A stretch of 23,298 nt of DNA from DATJUF01 sp035524095 (GTDB lineage Bacteria; Desulfobacterota; Binatia; Binatales; Binataceae): positions 1-23,298 of the forward strand of contig DATKPK010000020.1 of assembly GCA_035524095.1 (NCBI GenBank). The letters run 5' to 3'. The notes beneath the pieces are model-generated. The model was not told where the DNA came from and ran no database searches. It saw only the letters and a program-made list of their open reading frames with translations. Below, piece by piece: positions 15,888-23,217 of this stretch (positions are counted from its first letter, which is position 1; each line of letters begins with the position of its first letter). A program made the position numbers and the translations under genes.

Positions 15888-16509
15888 TGCCGAACCTCTG
15901 CCGATTGGCCGTGTCACTCATGCGGGCGCGCCACCAGCTATAGCCGATCCTTGGGTGATGCCGTCGCGCGGGCGAGTCGGCATGATCGCTCTGATCATCA
16001 CTGAGAGTGCGTTTTTCACTATTTTCGTCACTGCGTATGCTTTCTACATTGGCAAGAGCCTCAATCCGCCCTATCCCCGGGACGTGCTCTCGTATCCGAT
16101 TTTCAACACTATCTGTCTGCTCTCCTCGAGCGTTACGATTGCCCTGGCCTCCAGCGCATTGCGCTTGGGTCTAATTCGCCGCTTCGCGATTCTCTGGTTT
16201 ATTACGCTGGCCCTCGGTGTCGAGTTTCTAGTTGGGACCGGTCTCGAATGGCATCGCCTGATCTACCACGACGGATTGACTATCCGCACCAATTTATTCG
16301 GCACGACTTACTATTCGCTCGTTGGCCTGCACGCCACTCATGTGACGATTGGCGCGACCGCGATCGCACTTGTGATGGCGCTGACTTTGGCTGGCGCAAT
16401 CAATACGGAACACGCCGAACGGATCGAACTGCTCTCATGGTATTGGCATTTCGTTGACGCCGTCTGGATCGTCGTCTTCCTGACCGTCTACGTGATTGGC
16501 ACCAGGTGA
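15880..16509 (+). CDS. coxC: Cytochrome c oxidase subunit III
   Basis: A 209-residue membrane protein with about five helices, the shorter form of subunit III that lacks the first two helices of the mitochondrial type. Signatures are MIALIITESAFFTIFVTAYAFY, GTGLEWHRLI, LVGLHATHVTIGA and the C-terminal SWYWHFVDAVWIVVF. It stabilises subunit I and is part of the oxidase core complex. The ATG at 15880 overlaps the coxA stop by 8 bp. Confidence 0.94.
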   Translation: MSSAEPLPIGRVTHAGAPPAIADPWVMPSRGRVGMIALIITESAFFTIFVTAYAFYIGKSLNPPYPRDVLSYPIFNTICLLSSSVTIALASSALRLGLIRRFAILWFITLALGVEFLVGTGLEWHRLIYHDGLTIRTNLFGTTYYSLVGLHATHVTIGATAIALVMALTLAGAINTEHAERIELLSWYWHFVDAVWIVVFLTVYVIGTR

Positions 16510-16513
16510 GGAG
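16508..16513 (+). promoter_or_regulatory. Ribosome-binding site fixing a TTG start
   Basis: GAGGAG, overlapping the coxC stop codon, lies 6 bases before TTG 16520. It favours that codon over an in-frame TTG at 16496, which lies inside coxC with no site before it. Confidence 0.55.
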
Positions 16514-16519
16514 CCGCGC

Positions 16520-17359
16520 TTGGCCGAATCATCCAAAACCGAAGCTTCCAAGCGGATAATAAAATCTCCAGCACCGACCCCGATGCCGCTGCTGGCAGCC
16601 GCAGGAATTGCACTGGCATTCGCCGGTCTGGTCACGGGTTTCATGGTGACCGCCGTCGGACTTGTACTTGCGGTAGTAGGTTTTACCGGATGGTTCCGTG
16701 AAGTGCTGCCACGCGAGCATCGCGAAGAAATCGTAGCGGAGAAGCTGCCTGAGCCAGTTGCGCCCGTTCGAACCGCAGTGGCGCATCTACGCATCGGCGA
16801 AGAGGATCATCGCGCACGGTTGCCGCTCGAAATCTATCCATATTCTGCCGGAATCAAAGGCGGAATCGCTGGCGGCTTCGTGATGGCGGCACTTGCGACG
16901 TTTCAGGGTATCGTGCTCAACGGCAGTCCCTGGTATACGATCAATTTGCTCGCGGCGACCGGCATGGCGAGCTTAGCGACCGCGAGCACCGCCTACCTCA
17001 AAGCCTTTCACCTTGATGCCTTCCTTGTCGCGCTTCTGATTCACGCCGTTGTGTCTTTGACTGTCGGATTGCTCTATGGCGTTTTGCTGCCGATGCTGCC
17101 CAGCCACCCGATGCTCAATGCCGGTGTCGTCGCTCCTCTGCTCTGGACCGGACTGCTTTGGGCGACGCTGAATGTCATCAATCCAATATTGAATACCAGG
17201 ATCGAATGGCGATGGTTCGTAATGTGCCAGATTGCCTTCGGCGTCACCGCAGGGTTTGTAGTCGCACGCTCTGAGAAGATCCGCACGCTGCAGCATATGT
17301 CCTTCGCGGTGCGCAGCGGCGTTGAGGCCGTCGGCTTGAAATCCGAGGGACCTGAGTGA
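16520..17359 (+). CDS. Subunit IV-like membrane protein with a long C-terminal extension
   Basis: A 279-residue membrane protein in the subunit IV position of the oxidase operon. The first 65 residues look like a bacterial oxidase subunit IV: two adjacent helices (LLAAAGIALAFAGLVTG and VTAVGLVLAVVGFTGW) followed by a conserved-looking WFREVLPREH. A charged soluble segment follows, then about five more helices beginning at IKGGIAGGFVMAALATF. That C-terminal part is far longer than a normal subunit IV and I cannot name it. It contains no obvious metal ligand cluster. The start is TTG with a good GAGGAG. The stop overlaps the cytochrome c start by 4 bp (GTGA). It may anchor or bridge the oxidase to the bc complex, which is speculation. 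Confidence 0.65.
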   Translation: MAESSKTEASKRIIKSPAPTPMPLLAAAGIALAFAGLVTGFMVTAVGLVLAVVGFTGWFREVLPREHREEIVAEKLPEPVAPVRTAVAHLRIGEEDHRARLPLEIYPYSAGIKGGIAGGFVMAALATFQGIVLNGSPWYTINLLAATGMASLATASTAYLKAFHLDAFLVALLIHAVVSLTVGLLYGVLLPMLPSHPMLNAGVVAPLLWTGLLWATLNVINPILNTRIEWRWFVMCQIAFGVTAGFVVARSEKIRTLQHMSFAVRSGVEAVGLKSEGPE

Positions 17360-18036
17360 TCAAGCGCCGCCTCGCATTCGTGATCGCCGCGATTGCTCTG
17401 GCGATCCTGCCCGCTTGCAGCCGCTTCCCTGGACGGCCATCGTCGTCCGCTTGGCCGGAAAATCCGTCAAAGGTGACTAATTTCACAGTGCTGTACAGCG
17501 ATAACTGCGCTGGCTGTCATGGCCCGAACGGACAATTTGGCGCCGCGCTGCCACTGAACAACCCAACTTACCTCGCGATCGTCGACGACGCCTCGATGCG
17601 TAACGCAATCGCGAATGGAGTCGCCGGTACTTCGATGCCTGCCTTCGCGATCAGCAGCGGCGGCATGCTGACTGACGATCAGATGACGGCAATTGTTAAC
17701 GGCATCCGCTCTCAGTGGGGAAAGACTACCGAAATGGCTGCTGGCACACCTCCGTACCTGGCGGACGGCGCCGGTGACCCGTCTTCTGGCGCGAAGGTAT
17801 ATGGCGCGTATTGCGCCGCATGTCACGGCGATGGGGGCACTATCGGCAAGGCAGGCGCGGTCGTCGATACCTCTTTCCTGGCACTATACAACGATCAGTC
17901 GCTGCGCACCTTGATTATCGCCGGCCGCCCTGATTTGGGGCACCCGGGCTGGCATGACTATCCGGGCCAGCCGCCGCTTGCTTCCGCTCAAGTCAGCGAT
18001 CTCATCGCGTGGCTGGCGGCGCAGCGCCAATCGTAA
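17356..18036 (+). CDS. Dihaem cytochrome c lipoprotein
   Basis: A 226-residue periplasmic, membrane-tethered electron carrier. The signal peptide ends in the lipobox LPAC with Cys21. Two class I cytochrome c domains follow: haem 1 at CAGCH (Cys51, Cys54, His55) with MPAF as likely Met ligand, and haem 2 at CAACH (Cys153, Cys156, His157), each followed by an 'L..YN/N...LR' type helix. The GTG start overlaps the preceding gene by 4 bp. Its place between oxidase genes and the Rieske/cytochrome b genes suggests that it carries electrons between the two complexes, standing in for cytochrome c1 and/or soluble cytochrome c. The role is inferred from position; the haem count is seen directly. Confidence 0.87.
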   Translation: MIKRRLAFVIAAIALAILPACSRFPGRPSSSAWPENPSKVTNFTVLYSDNCAGCHGPNGQFGAALPLNNPTYLAIVDDASMRNAIANGVAGTSMPAFAISSGGMLTDDQMTAIVNGIRSQWGKTTEMAAGTPPYLADGAGDPSSGAKVYGAYCAACHGDGGTIGKAGAVVDTSFLALYNDQSLRTLIIAGRPDLGHPGWHDYPGQPPLASAQVSDLIAWLAAQRQS

Positions 18037-18062
18037 ACCCTCCGGCCCCTGAAAGGACGATG

Positions 18063-18602
18063 ATGAGCGAAAGCCCTGAACTTGCTCCAAGCGATCCGAG
18101 CCTCACTGCCGATAACAGCCGGCGTAGTTTTCTTCTTCGCGCCGGCCTTTTCCTCAATGCAATCGCCCTGACGGTGTTTGCCGTTCCGATTGTCGGGTAT
18201 CTGCTGGCGCCGATGCGCCGCGCCTCCTTTCTCAAATGGATTTCGCTGGGACCCGTCACCGGCTTCCCCGAAAACCAGACGCGGCTCGCGGTCTATTCGA
18301 ATCCGTTTCGACTGCCATGGGATGGCAGTACCGCCGACATTCCATGCTGGGTTAGGCGTCTCACCGGCGATTCATTTCAGGTATTCGCAACGAATTGTTC
18401 CCATCTCGGATGCCCCGTGCGATGGTTCCCGGAATCCGAACTCTTCATGTGTCCTTGCCACGGCGGCACATTCCACGCCGATGGCGCACGCGCGTCCGGT
18501 CCGCCACCGCGCGGCCTTTACGAGTATCCATACAAAGTCGTGAACGGCGAATTGTGGATCAAAGCCGGCCAGATGCCGGTAATGTCTCTCTCCGAAGCTT
18601 GA
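18063..18602 (+). CDS. Rieske iron-sulfur protein of the bc complex
   Basis: About 179 residues. An N-terminal SRRSFL followed by a hydrophobic helix looks like a Tat-type signal anchor, as usual for Rieske proteins exported folded. The 2Fe-2S cluster ligands are Cys112-Ser-His114-x2-Cys117 (CSHLGC) and Cys130-Pro-Cys132-His133 (CPCHGGTF); the two histidines and Cys112/Cys130 ligate the cluster, and Cys117/Cys132 form the disulfide. It oxidises quinol at the Qo site of cytochrome b encoded next. Two adjacent ATGs occur (18060 and 18063). I chose the second because the AAAGGA before it is at better spacing. The frame is open further upstream but without a ribosome-binding site. Confidence 0.92.
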   Translation: MSESPELAPSDPSLTADNSRRSFLLRAGLFLNAIALTVFAVPIVGYLLAPMRRASFLKWISLGPVTGFPENQTRLAVYSNPFRLPWDGSTADIPCWVRRLTGDSFQVFATNCSHLGCPVRWFPESELFMCPCHGGTFHADGARASGPPPRGLYEYPYKVVNGELWIKAGQMPVMSLSEA

Positions 18603-18618
18603 GTCGGCGAAGGCACCA

Positions 18619-20097
18619 GTGGCAAAGCTAAGCACATGGGTCGCCACGATCGGCGACTGGCTAAGTCTGAGATTGGGCGCGTCAGGGCAGCCGTCAGACG
18701 GCCGCGAATATCGCGTACCGAGCAATGCGATTAGCTGGAGCTACGTCTTCGGCAGTGCAACCGCAGTAGTATTACTGCTCGAATTAGTAACTGGACTATG
18801 CCTGGCGCTGGTCTATGCGCCCTCGGCTGACAACGCCTGGGAAAGTCTACTCTATCTCAATTATCACCAGCCGCTCGGATGGTACGTGCGCGCGCTCCAT
18901 TATTGGGGTTCAAATTTTCTCGTCGCCCTGATGATCATCCACCTGCTCCAGGTCTTCATTCTCGGCGCCTATAAATATCCGCGCGAGTTGACCTGGATCA
19001 GCGGCGTACTCCTCTTGATACTCACCCTCGCAATGGCGCTGACAGGTGAGGTTCTCCGCTTCGATCAGGAATCCTACTGGGATCTTGCGATCGGCTTCGC
19101 CCTGGTCGGACGCACGCCGCTGATCGGCGGATTCCTCGTGCACTTTCTGATGGGCGGACCGATCATCGCGGGCGCCACTCTCGCGCGCATGTTCACCGTG
19201 CACGTCTTGCTGCTGCCCGCCGCGATTCTCGCGTTGACCGGATTGCACCTGCTGATGGCCTATCGCCTCGGCATCAGCGAATGGCCGATGCCGGGCCGGT
19301 TCGTCAATCGCGATACCTATCTGGCTAATTATCGCGACCAACTCGCGCGCGATGGCGAACCTCTAATCCCCAACGGCCTCCGCAACGATCTATTCTTCGC
19401 CGCCATTATAATTCTGGCTGTTATCGTCACGTCGGCGATTCTGGGCCCGAAGGGTCCGAATGGCGCTCCTAATCCATCGATAATCCGTACGCGGCCGCAT
19501 CCCGATTTCTATTTCCTCTGGATGGAAGCACTGATGGGCCTGCTGCCGTCGTGGCTCGACACGCCCTTCGCTTTCCTGGTGCTGCCGCTTCTGGTTTTGG
19601 GTCTCATCGCGCTGCCTCTGATCTCACCTATCGGCGAGCGGCATATCCTGCGCCGTCCGCTCTCGCTGGTAATCGCGATCGTAGCGCTGACCGTGCTCGC
19701 GGCCACGACTTGGCTCGGCACCTCTGATCCGTGGTCGCCGCATATGGACGCCTGGAGTAGTACTCCCACTCCGGCAGACTATCTTAAGGGCCGTACGCCC
19801 CTCGAAATCCAGGGCGCGATCCTGATCCAGTCCAAGCAATGCCGCAATTGCCATGCGCTCGGAGGAGCTGGAGGCATGCGCGGCCCCGCGCTGGATAACA
19901 CAGCCACACGCTTGACGCGCAACGAGTTGATTCGCCAGATTCTGCAAGGCGGCGGCAACATGCCTGCCTACGGCAAAGCGCTGAAGCCCGCCGAGGTTGA
20001 CGCGATCGTCGCCTTTCTAATGACGATGCACCCTCCCAACGAACCTCCTGCCCATAATTCCGCACGGCCCGCCGGTTTGCCCGACACCGGGGGCTGA
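18619..20097 (+). CDS. Cytochrome b fused to a C-terminal monohaem cytochrome c
   Basis: A 492-residue quinol-oxidising subunit. The cytochrome b part has bis-histidine pairs in helix B (His94 and His108, 13 residues between) and helix D (His195 and His210, 14 between). The 14-residue helix D spacing is the cytochrome b6 pattern, and a b6-like GISEWP follows. Unlike b6/subunit IV, it is not split. The Qo-site PEWY motif is replaced by Pro295-Asp-Phe-Tyr298. After the last helices a cytochrome c domain begins near residue 395 with CRNCH (Cys408, Cys411, His412) and NMPAYG as the likely Met ligand. With the Rieske protein it forms a bc complex without separate c1. The GTG start has AAGG 5 bases before it. 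Confidence 0.92.
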   Translation: MAKLSTWVATIGDWLSLRLGASGQPSDGREYRVPSNAISWSYVFGSATAVVLLLELVTGLCLALVYAPSADNAWESLLYLNYHQPLGWYVRALHYWGSNFLVALMIIHLLQVFILGAYKYPRELTWISGVLLLILTLAMALTGEVLRFDQESYWDLAIGFALVGRTPLIGGFLVHFLMGGPIIAGATLARMFTVHVLLLPAAILALTGLHLLMAYRLGISEWPMPGRFVNRDTYLANYRDQLARDGEPLIPNGLRNDLFFAAIIILAVIVTSAILGPKGPNGAPNPSIIRTRPHPDFYFLWMEALMGLLPSWLDTPFAFLVLPLLVLGLIALPLISPIGERHILRRPLSLVIAIVALTVLAATTWLGTSDPWSPHMDAWSSTPTPADYLKGRTPLEIQGAILIQSKQCRNCHALGGAGGMRGPALDNTATRLTRNELIRQILQGGGNMPAYGKALKPAEVDAIVAFLMTMHPPNEPPAHNSARPAGLPDTGG

Positions 20098-20105
20098 ATA
20101 ATCCG

Positions 20106-20996
20106 ATGTCGCAACTCGCCGAAGCAGCGCTGGCCGGATGGCGCTTCTCTTGGTGGACCACGATTTTTTTACTTGTCGCCGTGGCTCTCTATCTGCGCGG
20201 ATTCATCCGCGTTCATCGGCAGATGCCGCTACGTTTCCCGCTCCGGCGCCTCGCCTTCTACCTCGCCGGCAACGCGGCTCTCGCCATCGCCCTGGTCTCG
20301 CCGCTTGAGGCGCTTGACGATTGCCTGCTCATTACTCACATGTTACAGCACCTTCTTCTCCTTCTGATCGCGCCGCCGCTGATTCTGCTGGGGGCGCCTC
20401 AAATACCTCTGGTCCGCGCGATTCCGCCCGCGCTTGCGAAGCCCACGATCGGCGTGATTGCGAAATCGCGCACCTGCCGCATCCTTCTAGATTCCCTTAC
20501 TCATCCGGTCGGCGGGCTGACGCTTTTCACATTCATGATGCTCGGATGGCATCTGCCGGGTCCGTTCCAGCTCGCCCTGCGTTCCAACGGATGGCACATC
20601 GCCGAGCACGGATGCTTCATCATCGCCGGCACCTTCTTCTGGTATCCTATCGTCCAGCCGTGGCCCGCCGCCGAACGATGCTCCCGATGGGCACTCGTAC
20701 CCTATTTGCTCATAGCCGACGCTGAAAACTCTGTGCTGGGCGCCTTCATGATCTTTTCGGGCCAGCTCTTGTATCCGTTCTATGCCGAAGTCCCGCGTCT
20801 CGCTGGCATCAGCCCGCTCACCGATCAGATCGTTGCTGGCGCGATTATGTGGGTGCCGATGTCGATCCTTTTCCTTGTTCCGGCAGTGACTATTGTCGTT
20901 CGTGCTCTCCAACCCACGACACTCGCCCCGACCAGAGCCAATGGCTTCGCGAACGATGCAAATCTTTCTGCGGTAATTAAGCGCCGCGCCGTGTAA
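20106..20996 (+). CDS. ctaG: Cytochrome c oxidase assembly protein, caa3 CtaG family
   Basis: A 296-residue protein with about seven membrane helices of the caa3_CtaG family, required in Bacillus for a functional caa3 oxidase. It is unrelated to the Cox11-type 'CtaG' of proteobacteria. Family features are VSPLEALDDCLLITHMLQHLLLLLIAPPLILLGAP, the His-containing LGWHLPGPFQ, HIAEHGCFIIAGTFFWYPI and the loop PLTDQIVAGAIMWVPMS. The conserved HMLQH and WH/EHG histidines could bind copper. It closes the respiratory operon 8 bp after cytochrome b, matching the caa3-type subunit II at its start. Confidence 0.9.
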   Translation: MSQLAEAALAGWRFSWWTTIFLLVAVALYLRGFIRVHRQMPLRFPLRRLAFYLAGNAALAIALVSPLEALDDCLLITHMLQHLLLLLIAPPLILLGAPQIPLVRAIPPALAKPTIGVIAKSRTCRILLDSLTHPVGGLTLFTFMMLGWHLPGPFQLALRSNGWHIAEHGCFIIAGTFFWYPIVQPWPAAERCSRWALVPYLLIADAENSVLGAFMIFSGQLLYPFYAEVPRLAGISPLTDQIVAGAIMWVPMSILFLVPAVTIVVRALQPTTLAPTRANGFANDANLSAVIKRRAV

Positions 20997-21005
20997 ACTG
21001 GCTCA

Positions 21006-22508
21006 GTGTCGCCGACGATCGGTGGCAGCCTAAAGGCAGGGCTTCGTCGCATAATCCCCTCAGAGGACTTGGCAGGCTGCTTGGAACAGACGAAACGTCT
21101 TGGATATTCAAAGATTTTAAGAAGAACTCTTGGCAATCTGGCCGGCGCCATTTTCCTGGTCAGCTCAGCGCTCCTGCTCAGTTCCTGCGGCACCATCACC
21201 GATGCAGGCACCTTGCTGCATCAGAGAGTGCTCTATATGACGCATCCCAAGATTGCCGGACCACAAGGCCCGTTAACGCCGCGGCAGGCCCAGCACATCA
21301 TCGACCGCCTCGAGGCTAATCAGCAGACCCCGAGCAAGATTCTCGACCGCGATCTCGCCTTCGAACAGGCCATCACCAATGTGCCGTTAACTACCGGCAA
21401 CCATGTCACTCTGCTTGAGAATGGCTCCGCGACCTATTCCGCGATGCTCGCTGCGATTCGCGGCGCGACCGACAACATCAACATGGAAATGTACATCTTT
21501 TCCGATGGCCCGGTCGGAAAGATGTTCGCCGACGCCTTGATTGAACGCCAACGCCATGGAGTACAAGTAAATGTCTCCTACGACAGCCTCGGCTCGTTTA
21601 CTACGTCGTCCGCTTTTTTTGACCGCCTTCGCAAGAACGGCATCGCCGTGTTGGAATACCGGCCGGTCGATCCCTTCACTGCGCGCTTGCCGTGGGAGTT
21701 GTCTCATCGCGACCATCGCAAGATGCTCGTCGTTGACGGGCGCGTCGCCTTCACCGGCGGTATCAACGTCTCGGAAGTCTACGCGAGCGGACTCGGCGGC
21801 AGCGGCTCAAAAACCCCGTCGGCCTATTGGCGCGATACCGATATTGAAGTGCGCGGACCGGCGGTCGCGGAATTCCAGAAGCTCTTTATACAGCAATGGA
21901 ATTATCAAAAGGGGCCGCTGCTCCAGGTACGTAATTACTTTCCCAAGCTCGATCGTCAGGGTGACCAGATTGTGCAAGTGATTGGCAGCGTGCCGGAGAC
22001 TTTCAGCGTCATTTACGTCACGCTTATCTCCGCAATAGTCAATTCGGAAACGAACGTCTATATCACCGATGCCTACTTCGCGCCGGATCATCAACTCCTG
22101 CATGCATTGGAGCATGCGGCTCAGCGCGGGGTTGACGTACGGCTGTTGCTGCCGAGCAAGACCGACGAGCCAATGATCGTCTCGGCCGCACGCTCCCACT
22201 ATAAGGCTCTGCTCAAAGCCGGCGTAAAGATTTATGAATGGCAGGGCGAGATGCTTCATGCCAAGACCACTACGATCGATGGCGTCTGGTCGACCGTCGG
22301 CACCTCAAATATGGATTGGTGGAGTATCGCTCGCAACAACGAGCTCAACGCGATTATTCTCAGTCACTCGTTCGCCGCCGATATGAATCGGATGTATTTC
22401 AACGACTTGAAAAACGCTAAGCCAATCACTCTCGAGGACTGGCGCCATCGCGGCATGACCGAGCGCTTGAAAGAGGTTGGTGCAGGAATCATCGAACCAC
22501 TTCTATGA
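21006..22508 (+). CDS. Phospholipase D / cardiolipin synthase-like protein
   Basis: A 500-residue protein with two PLD catalytic motifs: His237-x-Lys239-x4-Asp244 (HRKMLVVD) and His418-x-Lys420-x4-Asp425 (HAKTTTID), each followed by the usual G-[GT]-x-N segment (FTGGINVS, VGTSNMDWWS). This organisation is that of cardiolipin synthases and related phosphatidyltransferases. Instead of the usual N-terminal helices, it has a basic segment and a hydrophobic stretch ending in LSSC (Cys61), a plausible lipobox. From GTG 21006 the N-region would be unusually long, so the true start may be a later TTG at 21069 or 21081. It begins 9 bp after ctaG and is probably cotranscribed. Cardiolipin synthesis would make sense beside membrane respiratory complexes, but phospholipase activity cannot be excluded. 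Confidence 0.87.
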   Translation: MSPTIGGSLKAGLRRIIPSEDLAGCLEQTKRLGYSKILRRTLGNLAGAIFLVSSALLLSSCGTITDAGTLLHQRVLYMTHPKIAGPQGPLTPRQAQHIIDRLEANQQTPSKILDRDLAFEQAITNVPLTTGNHVTLLENGSATYSAMLAAIRGATDNINMEMYIFSDGPVGKMFADALIERQRHGVQVNVSYDSLGSFTTSSAFFDRLRKNGIAVLEYRPVDPFTARLPWELSHRDHRKMLVVDGRVAFTGGINVSEVYASGLGGSGSKTPSAYWRDTDIEVRGPAVAEFQKLFIQQWNYQKGPLLQVRNYFPKLDRQGDQIVQVIGSVPETFSVIYVTLISAIVNSETNVYITDAYFAPDHQLLHALEHAAQRGVDVRLLLPSKTDEPMIVSAARSHYKALLKAGVKIYEWQGEMLHAKTTTIDGVWSTVGTSNMDWWSIARNNELNAIILSHSFAADMNRMYFNDLKNAKPITLEDWRHRGMTERLKEVGAGIIEPLL

Positions 22509-22759
22509 CTATTCAGCCACGGCGCTGCAACTATTGAGGTCTGTATTACCATGGTTGCATTTCTTCACTTGCCAGATCGTGTTGCCTGTCGCTCTCGCGC
22601 GGTAGCCTTGGCTTGCAAACGCGTACACGACTGAATTTGCAAACACAGCGCAGTTCAACTCTGGGGTTCCGCGCGCAAAATCTCAGTCTTTCCAGGGCTG
22701 GGCAGAGGAATTCGGGATGGCTCGCGCGCGACAGCCACGACTGGATTATGCGATAAACC
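22509..22759. other. Convergent intergenic gap
   Basis: Lies between the plus-strand PLD gene and the minus-strand membrane gene. It holds two copies of TTGCAAAC about 23 bases apart (near 22614 and 22637). I see no convincing terminator hairpin or gene. Confidence 0.4.
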
Positions 22760-23197
22760 TCAAGTGCGCGGTATCCGCGAACCGATCTCGCTCGCAATAT
22801 TCGAGCATAGCCAGCAGATTCCTGTGGCGTAGCCAGTCCACCTGTGCGCGGTCCGCAGCGCTCTTCTTGCGCGCCAGCGCCAACGACTGGCGGCCATCAG
22901 AGCCACGCCCAGGATCGGCATGATGGCCATCAGCGCGAAATAGATCAATCCAACATTCTGATGAAACGCCATAAAGTGCATGTGCCACGGATTCGTTATG
23001 ACAACACGCGGCTGACTCATTACCGACTGAGTATTCATGTAGACCACGAAGATGCTCAAGCCGAACGCGCTTGCCCAACGCAAGACGTGGCCCGCCGTTC
23101 CCTTTGCGCCGAGATATTGCCAGAGAAGCAATATGCCGGTTGCGGCGGTCAGCCAGAAAGATATACGCAGATTCCAGTGGGGTAGCAGGTAGGTCAT
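22760..23197 (-). CDS. Small four-helix membrane protein, function unknown
   Basis: A 145-residue minus-strand protein with about four membrane helices: ISFWLTAATGILLLW, WASAFGLSIFVVYM, VGLIYFALMAIMPILGVALM, and TGYATGICWLCSNIA. Histidines near the helix ends (His37, MHFMAFH, TAHRWTG) recall haem- or copper-binding membrane proteins such as DUF420 or b561-like families, but I cannot make a firm match. The ATG at 23197 is 20 bases after the stop of the preceding gene. No clear ribosome-binding site is seen and the frame remains open to the window edge, so a longer form is possible. Another minus-strand frame overlapping it is polar and lacks any such pattern. Confidence 0.5.
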   Translation of the reverse strand: MTYLLPHWNLRISFWLTAATGILLLWQYLGAKGTAGHVLRWASAFGLSIFVVYMNTQSVMSQPRVVITNPWHMHFMAFHQNVGLIYFALMAIMPILGVALMAASRWRWRARRALRTAHRWTGYATGICWLCSNIASEIGSRIPRT

Positions 23198-23217
23198 GAA
23201 CGCCGAGTTTGACGATG

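Noticed and set aside
18619..20097. Split b6f complex or alternative complex III
   Set aside because: Cytochrome b is one continuous polypeptide with b and c parts, and no ActB/ActC-type genes are present. Only the helix D spacing is b6-like.
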